The notes under the pieces: generated by a model
Database searches by the model: none
The model's input: only the letters and a program-made list of their open reading frames with translations
What the model was told of the DNA's origin: nothing
NCBI GenBank assembly: GCA_000310025.1
Contig: FN649727.1
Location: 3,125,580-3,170,510 of the forward strand
Direction of reading: 5' to 3'
DNA: 44,931 bases
DNA from: Ectocarpus siliculosus
Lineage: Eukaryota; Sar; Phaeophyceae; Ectocarpales; Ectocarpaceae
Made by a program: the position numbers and the translations under genes
In this document: positions 33,201 through 44,646 of the stretch, one piece after another
How positions within the stretch are numbered: the stretch's first letter is position 1
Layout: the number at the start of each line of letters is the position of its first letter

Positions 33201-36009
33201 CAGGGGGGCCGATCCATCAACCCCCCGAGGGTGCCGTTGGGCCCTTTGTCGATGCCTTCCTTCCGGGGGGTCAAAGGGGGGGGTTATTCCCCCCGGCCCC
33301 TTCCAAAGTGGGCAAAAAACTGCCCAAACTTTTGATTTATCCTTGCCTTTAAAAAAAAGTTTTGGGGAACTGCGCCGGGTTTCCCTTCTCAAAAGAGTTT
33401 GCCCAGAAGGGGAAGGGGGATTTTGAACCCCTTCTTCGGGTCAACCCCCTGGGGTGGGCCTATGTCCCGGGGGCCTTCCTGCCTCCAAAGAAGGCCGGGG
33501 GGGGGGGGGGGGTTCTTTTTATTTTGTGGATGGCCGGCCCGGGGGGGTCCTTTTGGGGTTTTTTTTCCGGGGGGGGAAGGGTGGAATTTTTTTTCCTCCA
33601 ATTCCCGATTTACTGGAGGGTTTTTCCTTTTTTTTCAGACGGGACAGTTGGTCCCCCCCCCCCCCCCCCACTCCTGGATTCCGAAAGACACACACACGCG
33701 CATGGTCTGTATCAGGAAGGAGAGTGGACCCTGTTGCCCAACCTCCTCCGCAGTCCCCCTGTCGGGGGAGGCTGCTGGCTGGAAGCGCATTCACTTTTTT
33801 TTTGGTCGCTCTACAAGGTTGGCGTGTTGTCATTGGTCGGCAGTTGTAGACAAGAAACGCACACACATGTGCATTTTCCGGCAGGTGCACGTGAGCAGCA
33901 GACACCGTTTAGGCAGCAGTCATGCGGCGCGCGTTAGTAGGTGTCGTGACACGTTGAACGCTGGCTGCGAAACCCGCGGCCAGCACACACCGCTCGTTCC
34001 CACCGAACCATGCGCGCAGGGTTGTGCTTTGATGTCATTAGTCTTCTTACAAATTGTTTTTGATCTGAAATGGCTCCATTTATTTTTCTTCTTTTTCTTT
34101 CCCGCATTTTCCTGCTCTCTCGGCGCTCCTCCGCCCCCGTCTCGATGCCTGACAGCGCAGCTTTTCTTTCCTAAGATACTCTTCTCGATAGTAGTTCCGA
34201 TTCTGCGGAGCTCTCTGTTGCACATTGCAAGCTGGGCACACTGAGGGTTAGCACACCCCGCGTTGGGCATGCACTTATCATCGATCGACGACGTGGTGGG
34301 CAGACCCTCTTCTTCCCATGACTCTCTTTTCCCCCTACCTCGCCGTCTATACTCTCGCTGCCGCACGGTCTCACTCGTTCATCATCTGTCTTCCACAACA
34401 TTCACACCAATATTCCGGTCTGGACGCCGTGGACACTGTTTTAGGTATATTCGACTCTTCTTCTGTGAGAGCCACCGCGCCGCACACACTCTCTCTGCCT
34501 CGCATTTTAATCGATCGACACCATGGATGGATAGACACTTTTACAACTACCTACCTACTCCTCCCACGACTCCTCCACCAAGCCTTCTCTCCTCTCCTCG
34601 TCACTGTCTATCGTACTCACTCGCTCATTGGTCTTCGACTTCATAAACTGCTCTCATGGTTGTTCTGCTCTCGTTGTCATCGCGTACATCTACATATATG
34701 CATGCAATGCGTTGATCTCCTCTTGGAAATATTCCGATTTTAAACGACCAACAAGAAGACAATCGATTCTCTCCGTTCGGCGGCGGCGCGAAGCGCCCAT
34801 TACCCGACAATCTACCATAATCATTTGGGGACGACGGACCCACAGGCAGGGTGCACTCTGTGTGTTTGTCGTTGATGGCACTCAACCTTCAGCAGTGTCA
34901 GACACACAAGGCATTGCTGCGTTCGTCCTCGTTCCGGCCTACATCAGACACGTCACGGTAGATATACTCATCATGGCGGCGGCGCGGTAAGTGCCAGTAG
35001 CAAATTAAAAGCATTCTCTTCTTCCAAATGTAGATGCATGTAGTCTAGATGCAACGCCCGGCCTTCTCCATTCAGAATGCAACACAGCAGTGGTGAGTGC
35101 TGTTTTCACCTATCGCCTGGCCTCTTGCACTCCGTATTGACCTTTGCCTTGGAATCGCTCAGTTTGGGCGGGGGCGCGAAAGCGCCATAGCTTTGTATCT
35201 TGTTCCAAGGACGCAGTGAGTTTTACAGAGCCAACCAACCCCGCAAGCAAGCGTGTTTGCTCGGATCACCAAGGTCGCCCGGCTTCTGAATACTACGCCC
35301 TTTTATCTCTCCCTCTCTCGCCTTCGGCAAGGTCTCAGCGCACCGCACAGCAGTAGTAGTCGTTTCGTGTTTCGTCGCTCTCGCCAGGCCTCCGATCGAT
35401 CGACCGACTTACCCCCGTGCCTGTAATGCGGGTGCCACGCAGTCGGGAAGCTTCGGCTACGCCGCGTACAGCGCTTCCAAGTTTGCGCTAGTCGGCCTGG
35501 CCCAGTCCTTGCAGATGGAGGTGGGTGGACCGTTCTTGCGTTTTATCGTTAGGGGGTGGGGGGGGGGTGTACTCATAGTCGTGCATGCCGTAGTCGTTTG
35601 ACCATTGTTAGGGGGTGGGGGGGAGGGAATGACGACGCAAGGGGAAATGGTGTTTTTCGTGACGTCTGGGGTTCTTTCTTGTCGCCGCGTACTACAGCTT
35701 TTGCTGTGCTCGATGATTTGATGAGGAGAGGACTTTACTGGCTGTTTGACAACGCCCTGCTCATAATGGGGGCTTTGACTGCGCCGTTACTACCCCTTGC
35801 AATTAACTCGTCTTGCGCGCCGAGGAATTCAGGTGCGCAGGCTTGTACGTAGCGTGTGCAAGCACATGGTGGACCACCAGGCCACACCCTGATAGTCTCC
35901 AATAGCTCAAACGCAGATGGATCGCCTCATGGTCAAGTGCCAGGTGTGGCGATAGACGGGTGCGCACGTGGTTTTACACTTGGCACACGGCCGTGATTCT
36001 CCCTTCCTC

Positions 36010-36076
<67 letters not shown>

Positions 36077-37366
36077 CTGTCTGTCTCTCTTGCTGTTTCT
36101 CTTTCTCTATCTCGGTCGCTCCCTCTCTCTTTCTCTCTATCTCTCTCTCTATCTTTATATTGCCCCCCCTCTCTCTCGGGGATGGTTTTGGATCAGGTGA
36201 AGGCTTACGGCATCGGGGTCGCCGTGGCCTACCCGCCGGACACCGACACGCCAGGGTTCGAAAGGGAGAACGTGGGGAAGCCTGAGGTCACCCGCTTGAT
36301 AGGCGAGGACGCGGGAGGGCTCTTCTCTCCGACACAGGCAAGAAGCTGCTGCTGCTGCTGTGCTGTAGTTCTGCCTGTAGCTTAGGTTCCAGATCGCCGC
36401 ACACATACGTCCATCGCGAGCGGCAAGCCTTGTCCTGGAGTAGAAGAAGACGACAGGGCTCCTCAAGGCAAGCAGAGATTTTTTAGGGGTATCCCTGCTC
36501 CTGGGCGAGGGATGCCCCCCGCCATACCCCAACAATAGCAACAAGTTTTGTCCAACCTGCGTTCATCGCCAGGTGGCCGCGACGATGGTCAAGGGCTTGA
36601 AGGCTGGAGACTTCTGCATCACGCTCGGCGGGGAGGGTTACCTCGTGGGGCTTGCGACGGCGGGATTCGCGCCCTGCTTCTCTGTATCGCGAGCCCTGTG
36701 CCAGGTGATGTCCGCCGGCCGACACCCGGTGGTTATTCTTCGGTATAGTACTTCGTGGTCGAGCCCCCTACAGCAGTAGCAGCAGTTAGCGGTAGCGCTA
36801 GAAGTATGGTGGCCTGGAGCCCTGTGCGGTTGCGCGCCTTCTAGTGTAAATTGCCCGTCACGCAGCCCGGGCACCCCCTCTCCGTTGATGCGCTCGCTTC
36901 CTTCGCTGATCGTTCATACCTCGCCGATTCCCTCTCGTGTGCTGGTCGCTGAACGATTCATCGATGGCTATGATGGTACACCGCTTTTCTTGTTGGATGT
37001 GGTGCAATATAGTGGAAGGATTGATGGTGCTCTGTGTCGTGGAAATTATTGACTTCTTCGGGCAACCTGGCAGCGACAAGAGCTTTGAGTCTGTGGATGA
37101 ACAACGCAAGTCGTATGCATACGGGTAACGGTTAGTTTTTTTGTTCTTGGACTTGTTGGTTGTTGTGACCCTCTGCTGCTACCGTCGGTTCCATCCTGTT
37201 CCGTCATCTCATGTTGCATACTTACGCTTTTGCCAAACAACAGGTGCTGAGTGCGGGGGTCCTTAGGGCGGCGTCCTTCTACTACAACTGGAGATTTTAC
37301 GCCATGGCTGCCGCTGAAAAGCGGAGAAAAGACGTGTCGAGCGCGGCGGCGTCGGTAACCGATTGA
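30297..37366 (+). CDS. KDSR: 3-ketodihydrosphingosine reductase (short-chain dehydrogenase)
   Basis: KDSR reduces 3-ketodihydrosphingosine to dihydrosphingosine with NADPH, the second step of sphingolipid synthesis at the ER. Eight exons give 343 residues, close to the usual length: 30297-30476, 31028-31088, 31562-31695, 32152-32334, 35443-35520, 36197-36337, 36573-36704 and 37244-37366. Residues 8-30 are a hydrophobic N-terminal anchor. The cofactor motif TGGSSGIG is at 48-55, NCAG at 129-132, the catalytic Ser near 181, and YSASK at 195-199. The family hallmark [11 protein letters not shown] follows. The C-terminus is basic (EKRRKD). Exon 6 ends at a GC donor (CAG|GCAAGA). Intron 4 contains an N gap and a probable assembly duplication, including a corrupted second copy of exon 4. 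The correct exon 4 is the first copy. Confidence 0.95.
31987..33093 (+). repeat. First copy of the sequence duplicated across the gap
   Basis: This 1107-bp stretch reappears at 33194-34300 at a constant offset of 1207 without indels that I can see. It includes KDSR exon 4. The part 32463-33093 appears identical in both copies. This copy gives an intact exon 4 and clean sequence, so it is the reliable one. Confidence 0.9.
33094..33193. other. Assembly gap of exactly 100 N
   Basis: A run of 100 N, a conventional filler for a gap of unknown size. It lies in KDSR intron 4. The flanking sequence is duplicated, so the true gap is probably negative: the contigs overlap. Confidence 1.
33194..34300 (+). 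repeat. Second copy: corrupted contig end, then identical copy
   Basis: The first 476 bp (33194-33669) follow 31987-32462 base for base in length, but many bases are replaced by their neighbours, which produces runs of G, C and T. From 33670 the match to 32463 onward looks perfect until 34300, where unique sequence begins. The corrupted copy of KDSR exon 4 would be 33359-33541. It still reads as an SDR-like peptide ([11 protein letters not shown]) with many replacements. This pattern is typical of poor base calls at a contig end. Confidence 0.9.
36007..36071 (+). repeat. (CT)n microsatellite before KDSR exon 6
   Basis: About 30 CT units, followed by further CT-rich sequence to about 36178, form the polypyrimidine region upstream of the KDSR exon 6 acceptor (ATCAG at 36192-36196). 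Confidence 0.9.
36338..36339 (+). other. GC splice donor, KDSR intron 6
   Basis: Exon 6 ends SPTQ at 36337 and exon 7 continues VAATMVKG at 36573, as in other KDSR proteins. The intron therefore opens GCAAGA after CAG, which fits the consensus of rare GC-AG introns. Confidence 0.8.
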
Positions 37367-39538
37367 CACTAGAATTGACACACTACACGTAGTATCACAC
37401 GTCTTCTTCGTTGTCTTGCAGTTTAGTAGGGGGGCGGCCACTTGGCAGAGATAACCGTGGGTCCATTCAGCAATGATAGCGCCCGGCCTGTGTGATCGTT
37501 GGTTGTGTCGGATTGTTTTCTGGTGTGATGTGGTCTATGGTGTTGTGTGGTGTGGTATTTTTCTCTCGTCGTCTGTCGTTCCTGCCCTCAGTTGTTGTCT
37601 CAGTGGAGTCGATGCGAGAGCCACCAATCAATACAGCGCGTGACAAGTGCTTTTTAGGCCACGTTCTGTAAGATTTCCATCCGCTTGTTTTATTCCGTGT
37701 TCTGGAGAGTGGCGCCTCGCCCCCCCCCCGCGCGCACGCGCGTTACGGGATACGGGAGGTACCAGTGCTATGTATGGCGGTACACTCGTATATACATAGA
37801 CTTCCAGCCGTAAACGTTGGCATCACGGTCACCACAGAATATGCGAACAGTAACAGCAGTCATTTGCGTTCAACTACCAAATATTGTCATCCCAAGGTGT
37901 ACCCACGCACGCATGTGTGCTTCTTGCTTTAATAACTTAGTATCTTCGCGCGTGGGTGGTATAGGTAGATCGAATACAAATGATTGCTGTCTGTGAAGTA
38001 CATTTGAGATTTTTTTAAACCAACCAGCTGTCAGTACCAGGCGTGCTTGAGAACCGACGCCCCTATACGTACACTTTTTGAGGAATAGATAGATATAGAC
38101 TATAGAGGTGTTCAGCCGTATATCCTGAACTGCCCCCCCGCCCCCCCGGAAGTTTTTCAGTGTGATATTTCCGGCTACATATGCCCACCCTATAACCTGC
38201 CTGTTGTAATAATAGCTGTTTGTTGGTGGGAGTGAACGCGAAGAATGTCTAATGTTGTCGAAAGGCATCAAGATGCATACCATGTGAGAGGAAGGCGGGG
38301 GGGAGGGCGCGGGTGAGGAAGCAGGTGAAGGGCTGTGCCAAACGTACAATCAATGTACGCTGACCGTTCGTCATCCTCGTCACAGACACAAGAGTCTACA
38401 GCAGTCGCAGCAGTGGTACTGCACACACACCTACCTCCAAAATCCTGTCGATCGATTTGAATATATGTATCGATCATGGTCCACGATACCACGCAGACTG
38501 AATTTTCCAATGTCCACCTGCCTGTACTCCTGGTGTTCTCCACGCAAATAATACTTCGTAAATCCTGTCGTTCGATACGTGACCCCTGCGTCCCTCAACA
38601 CCGCTCAACGCAAGGTGACGGTAACTGGTGATGTGGCAACGCCCACCACGTGTGTGTTCAAGTTGGATCATGAAGACGGCGGGAAAAAAACGCGGAAGGA
38701 AGTTGCAGCCACACGTTTGCATGTTTGTTCCTGAGACACGACGGGCTAACATAGAGAACTGCTGTGAGGGGGGCGACGTTGCAACAAAATCGAGCGAGTC
38801 TCTAATCACAAAAGGGGCAGACTAAAAACTCCGTACGTATATGTACACTATTTACACCGCCGCAGTTGACAGGCGCCCAGATGAGGGCAGACCTTGGATC
38901 CACACCAGCACAGCCTCACTTCTGTTACATATATAACCTAGCAAGTAGCGCCGAATGGAATCCAAAAATTCGTTTTTTTTTTTTTGTAGCGCGCGCCTTC
39001 TGCCTTTGCCCCTCTCTCTCCATCTCTCTCTCGCGCGCACACACCACGTTTTCACACAGACAAACAGGCCGAGAGAGAGAAAGAGAGAGGTCACGAAAGA
39101 GAGAGACGAACACACGGGCATACAGCGGCCGCATCTGCGAAGTACTGCGCCAAGAGCGTCGGGTCATCACCCGGGGGCCTCTTCTTCTCGGAGCTGAGGA
39201 TCGGTTTTCCTACTACTACTGCCACGGGGGCGCCGTTTGTCTTCGGTTTTTCAGTTGGGCCGAGCAGCGCCAAGAGGGGCGGCCATCAGGAGCAGCAAGG
39301 AGCCGAAAACAATCAACCCGAGAAGTCCGTTCAGTGAAAGCGGGGTTTGACCGGCGCGCAGCAGCAGACAGAAGAGGGTAGTCAATCTCACCAGACTGGT
39401 TCGACCGTGAGACGAGGGGGGGAACCGGGTTACGTCCCAGAACACCGGCAGGAAGGGATCACGTATAAGAGCTGGGTTCGTTCGCCTCAACTTCTCGCAA
39501 GGGCAGCAGCAGCAGCGGCAACAGCAGCAGCATCGGTC
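37367..39538. other. Intergenic region between KDSR and the IQ-PH gene
   Basis: No supported gene. The left part should hold the KDSR 3' untranslated region. From about 38990 to 39110 CT-rich sequence is followed by GA-rich sequence, and CAG-rich sequence leads up to the ATG at 39539. These are plausible promoter and 5' untranslated sequences. Several short minus-strand open frames have no motif. Confidence 0.35.
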
Positions 39539-42500
39539 ATGACAAGCAACGGCGAGGAGGTACGGGGCGGTGGGGGTCGCCGCGGCGGGGGTCGCGGCGA
39601 CTCGACCCGCAAGGCCGACCCGGCGAAGTACGACGAGGGCGCGGGCGGGCGAGCGGCTTCCTCGAACCGGCGAGGTGGCGGTGGCGGCGCTCGCCAATCT
39701 GCCGCCGACGCAAACGGAAATGGGAACCTGACACACAGCAGCAAGATGGATGAAGACAACAGCAGCTTCATGGGCGAGGCTGTTGATGACACAGACGGCG
39801 AGATGGCTTCCATTACCAGCTCCTTCTCGGCGTCCTCCCCCCTCAGCAGCGTGGGGAGCGGGGGTGGTGACGGCAGGAGGAGAACAGGCAGCGCTGGCGC
39901 CGCCGCGGGCACGAGCAACAACAAGCTGGCACCCCAGAATAATGGGAATGGTTCGTACAGGCCATCTTCATCGAACGGGGATAGCACGCAGGCGGCCAAC
40001 GGCGGCGGCGGCGCGCAGGCCATCCCGGGAGTGGCCACGCGGCCGGCGGGAGTCCCCTTCGGCGCCAGTGCCCTGAGCAAGAACATGCCGAACAGTGGCC
40101 GGGGACGCCCACGAGGCCTGCGTCCTCGCGGCACGGGCACCACGCCAAGAAGCGGCGGCGGCGGCGGCGCACAGCGCATTCCCTCATTCTCAGGTTCCGC
40201 TGCCTCGTCGACGCAGCAGCAGTTCGGCAGCACCGGCGGCAGTTCATCCTCCTCCGCCCGACGCGGCGCGCCTGGCAGCGCTAATCGCAAGGACGTCGAG
40301 GCGAGGGCGGCCGGGGTGCTGGCCCCGGGGGTCCCCGTGGAGGTGGCGGTGAAGGCGGCGATCAAGATCGAGTCGGTGATACGGGTGCTGATCGCGAGGG
40401 GCTACGTGCGGCGAAAGCTCGTGTCGGAGGTGACCGCCTTCTCGCTCATCATGGAGCGCGGTATCGAGGTAATCAAGGTGAGCGAGAGGGGGAGCGGGGT
40501 AGCAGGCTAGGTTGCTATGAAAGGTCCTGTTTCTGTGTGGGGAGGCCTGCTTACGGACTGCTGCCGTTGTCGTCTCTTTTCTCTCGTCATTTTTGTTTGT
40601 TTCTCTCGTTTTTCTGTGAGAGAATGTCTTTCGATTTTATTCCGTCTGCAGCGGCCGGCCGTTGGTTCTAGCCGCTTGCGTGAATCGGCGCTCTCGATCA
40701 CCTCGTCGTTGCTTCCGGTGTAGAATTAGCAATGCTGCTGCTGCTGCTGCTGCTCCTGCTGCTGCTACCCATCGAAGGTTTTTCCAAAATGCGAGCAGAG
40801 AGGTGCCGCATACGGGGCGGTGTGACTTGTTCCATTCATGAAGAAACAGCGTGTGTCTGTCTCTTCTTATTCTATCTCTCTCCCACGTTTCTCGTTTATC
40901 TACTTTGCGCGAGACCTGGCAACATGTTGTTAGCAGCTGCTGTCGAATGTGTTGTGGTGCGTCCTTCGCTTCCGGGAACATTCGGAGCAAAGCCTTGGCT
41001 GCCTTGTTCGGTGCTTCTGTTGTGTTGGGTAGGGGGAAAGGTAGTAGATTTGGTGGCGAGCGTCTTGCGCAGTACCATTGGTACACGAAGCAGGCAGCGG
41101 TTCGGTTCGGCAGCAAATTCTGGCAGCAGTAGCATAGGAGTACGAAGTATCATACACACGACCTCACACGACACGAGATAGAAGGCTCGAGTGTGTCACC
41201 GAGAGAGAACAAAAATGTTTCCGAACGTACGTAGATATGCGTACTCTGGCATCCTCGCAAAAGTTTCAAGTTTCGAAACGCAGGATATATACAATCGTCC
41301 CCCCCAAGCAAGAAAATAAGCTTTAAAAGCAAAATCCGTTAGTATTTGCGTACCACGAACGCCAGAGGGCGCCCGTTGGTATGCATATTTGGTACCAAAG
41401 CAGTAGATGGGACCTTGGCTTGAGACCATCCTTCACCCAAAACGGATCTACCAGCAACAGCTAGAGAGCACAGCAATTTTTCTTACCACAGCGCACATAT
41501 AAAATACATGCACGCCCGCCTACCTTGTATGTACGCATGCGGACACAACGTATCAATGTTCGTACTTCCCTCTGCCGTATGTAGCGTACAGTATGTACCT
41601 CTCTGCCAGCACCAACCACGTAGTGAGTTTTGAACTCGAGGCAGACATATAGATGCCTGCTGGCTGCTGCTGTAGGCCCGGGAGGAGGTTCCGAAAATCG
41701 AGAGTCATCAAATCAAACCAAGCATGAGAAACGACGCGGGGTTTGTACCCACCCCCCTTGGCAACTGAATTTAACCTTCTTCTATCTAAATTACTTAATT
41801 TTTTTTTCGGGCACCGCTTGCATAACAAGTCAACGATAACGAACGATTGTACTGCGGTTGTCGATGTTCCGGTACTTCGCCAAGAATCATCCCGATCCTT
41901 CGCCAAGAGCCAGCCGATTGTAACGTACTTGGCACAACGTCTTTTTTGGTTCGTTGGCGGCGCCGCAGCAGTGAGAAATATGAAATCAGGACACCGCCGA
42001 GAGGGCGAGCTACCGGGCTCAAGAACCGAAAACAATATTGCTGTACATCAAAACTATTCTTCCTCTGTCTTTGCGCCCATGCCACGTATGAAGTGGAGTG
42101 AAAAGAAAAAAAGAATGGGCGCTCGCACAGCTGGATGTGTCACCTATGAAATAGTTGCTCTTCTCATCGCAAGTGTTACGGTTTGCCTGCTGCAAGTGCC
42201 CCGTCCTCGCCGCAAGTGCTAATTAATGCCGTCGAAACTGTTGTTCTCCCCTCGCTCCTCCTCCCTCTTCCCTCGCCCCTTACGTGTGTTTCGTCGTTTT
42301 GCCGAACTATTTTATTCGTCGAGTGTAGCACCCCTTCAGCGGCAAGGGCAAGCCCAAGAACGTCACGGTGAACTTCGTCTCTCGGAAGGGCGCGATGCAG
42401 CTTAGCTGGGGGGGCAAGAGTGGGGTACCCCTGGAGACCATCTTCGGAGTGACCAAGGGCATCAACACGGACGTAAGTGCGCACTTTCGTGAACTACCTC

Positions 42501-44644
42501 TGCGTGCGTCGCTGGTTATTGCTTTAAAATATTTTAGCACGGTTTGGCGGCGGTGGGTTCATTCCCGTTGCCGCCAACAGAAGGGAAGGTAGTGCGTGAG
42601 GAGCACGGGGTAGAAAAAGTTTTGGGGGCGTTTTTTCTCGACCGACTCGCGTGAACAAAATAAAAACGCCAGCTCTACCCCCCCCAGGCTGTCTTGCACA
42701 GTATTCTCGAACGACGATTGGCGGCCTATTTCTCTCTGTTGCGACCTACATGCTACACGTGCGGCATTTCCTGTTACAGCAGCCCCGTTGGCTTGGACGT
42801 TCTTCGGTGATGATGACTTACCTCCCTTCACCTGCACATCTAAGGCGGCAATGTATGCTTGACCTCGCGCGTGTTGTTAAATTCCCTCGAACCCCCCCCC
42901 CTCCCCCTCACACGGTACACAGGCCCTTAAGAGCGTGGTGAGCCCGGACCGAGCGGAGAACTGCTTCTCGCTGCACACGCAGGACCGCACGATAGACTTC
43001 GAGGTGGACAACCCGTGGCTCGTTCTCCTGGTGGTGCGGGCGCTGCGGCTCTTCCTCGGCGCGCACTACGACACCCTCCCGGCCCCCACGTTCTTCTCGC
43101 ACCTGTGCCTGCGCCCGCGGGGTGCCGCCGCCGGCGCCAACAGCCGGACGGATAGCCCCAAGCAGTCCCTGGTGTGGACTAGCGCGGATAAGGAGCCGCC
43201 CGTGTCACCACTGCCCAAGGAGCAGACGACTAGGTCCACCCCCACGGAGCGGGCCTCGCGGGACTCGGCCTCGGACGAGGGCGACGACCGCGACGGCGAC
43301 GGCCAGAGGCCTCCCTTGCCCTGGGAGGGCGGCGGCGGCGGCGGCGGCGAGCTCGACAGCGCGGCCGGCAGCACCATGTTCGAGGCGGTCCCGATGGGGG
43401 AGGGCATGGTGTACCCGCCGGCGCCGGACGGCCATGCCCCCGGAGCGGGATCAGCGGCCCGCGCTCCCCGCCCCCCCCGCGTGGTGGCGGCCGGGGAGGA
43501 CGGTGAGGAAGGGATGCCCGTCACCGACTTCGCGGACGAGGAGGACGACGGGCATGGTTCGGCGGACCGGTCTCCGGGAGGGATCATGGCGCTGTTCTCG
43601 TCCGGTGGGAGGCGGAGCGCGGAGGAGTCGAGCGTCGGCAGCGCGGCCGGGTCGATCCCCAGGAGCAGGAGCGGGGTGGAGGGCGGCGGAGGGGTCGACT
43701 CTTCGACGGGCGGGACGACGCCCAGGGGTCGGGAGGCGGAGGCTGGTGGTGGGCCGAGCGCCGGCGCCGGCGGCGGTGAAGGTGCTGGGCAGCTGACGGC
43801 GTCGCAGGTGCTGGCGACCCGGGGCATGACAAAGAGGCTGAACCTGTCGAAGAAGCTCGCGGCGAACAACACGGGGCCGCTGAAGGGGAGGAGGTTCGAC
43901 CTGATGGCGCTGCCGATGGACCCTGGGCAGCAAGACCGGCGGGACAGAGGGATGAGCGAGCACGCGGAGACAACAACTAGTGAGTCTGGCCTCAAGTCTT
44001 GCCTTGCCTTGGGAGGCTTTTTTTTGTTTCTTGTCCTACCCGTCCGTGCGCCCGAGTTTGTGTTTGGTTCTTAGCGCGGTGGGAGAGAGTGTTCGGGTGG
44101 CAGTGTTTCTTTGTCGGGGAGATTTTGACCGGCGAGGCGTTTTTGTGTTGCGGAGGAGGCCCGTGCTCGGCCCCCGGGTGTTGCACAACACGCGAGCGGA
44201 GCGTCCGGTGTCCAGCACCAGCATCGTACTCAGTAAGAGCGCGGGGTGATGACGAACTCGTCGTGTTTTTTTCTGCTGTGCTTTGGGCGTGACTCCGCTG
44301 ACTCTCGCACTTGACTGTTGTCAAGCGACGTTCCCCCGACTTCCTAACGTGCTCCAGTTCCTGACGTGCTCGAGCTGTTCTTTTGTTGTTGTTTTTGTTG
44401 TCACGATCCTTGATGTTTGTTCACGCCGCCGCTCTGGCCCCCTTGCGTGTTCCTTCTGTGGGGCGCTGCTGCAGAACGTTCGCAAGGAATGTCGATTTCT
44501 ATCGGCGCTGGTTACACCCTCCCGGAAGAGAAGAACAGATCGAAGGGCCTTAACGGCGAAGGGGCAGACGAGGGAACGCCGAGCATGCTAGGGCTAGACT
44601 CTGGGCGCACCGCTGTCGTGGACGATCTCAACGACAAACTCCAG
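39539..44644 (+). CDS. IQ-like and PH-like domain protein (3' end outside window)
   Basis: Four exons join in frame: 39539-40477, 42329-42472, 42923-43979 and 44475-44644, giving at least 770 residues. The ATG at 39539 is the first in the frame. Residues 1-260 are Gly/Ser/Asn-rich low complexity. Residues about 273-295 (AAIKIESVIRVLIARGYVRR) resemble an IQ calmodulin-binding motif with Glu for the usual Gln. Residues about 314-400 look like a PH domain (KHPFSGKGKPKNVTVNFV, MQLSWGG, TIFGVTKGI, NCFSLHTQDRTIDFEVDNP, WLVLLVVRALRLFLGAHY). A long Gly/Pro/Glu-rich linker and a basic conserved-looking block (TRGMTKRLNLSKKLAANN) follow. The last exon seen ends at a GC donor (CAG|GCAAGT), so more exons lie to the right. 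Membrane or calmodulin binding is inferred. I do not recognise a named family. Confidence 0.7.
40734..40767 (+). repeat. (CTG)n microsatellite
   Basis: Eleven triplets, CTG with one CTC interruption, in the first intron of the IQ-PH gene. A poly-Leu open frame through it is an artefact. Confidence 0.9.
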
Positions 44645-44646
44645 GC
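44645..44646 (+). other. GC splice donor at the last exon seen of the IQ-PH gene
   Basis: The frame DDLNDKLQ ends at CAG (44644) and the next bases are GCAAGT, an exact GC-donor consensus. In-frame reading beyond it soon loses coding character. The following exon is outside the window, so this donor cannot be confirmed from the acceptor side. Confidence 0.6.

Noticed and set aside
33359-33541. Second KDSR exon 4 or an SDR pseudogene
   Set aside because: It is the corrupted contig-end copy of 32152-32334 at constant offset 1207, with homopolymer-type errors and no indels, next to an N gap.
35960-36385. Open frame with long Ser-Leu repeats joined to real KDSR sequence
   Set aside because: The first part is the CT microsatellite of intron 5. 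The true exon 6 starts at 36197 after ATCAG.
39487-40365. 292-codon minus-strand open frame
   Set aside because: It is a shadow of the GC-rich first exon of the IQ-PH gene. The residue mix is Pro, Ala and Leu runs opposite Gly and Ser codons.
43066-43995. 309-codon minus-strand open frame
   Set aside because: It is a shadow of the third exon of the IQ-PH gene. The Pro/Ser-rich product mirrors Gly/Glu-rich coding on the plus strand.
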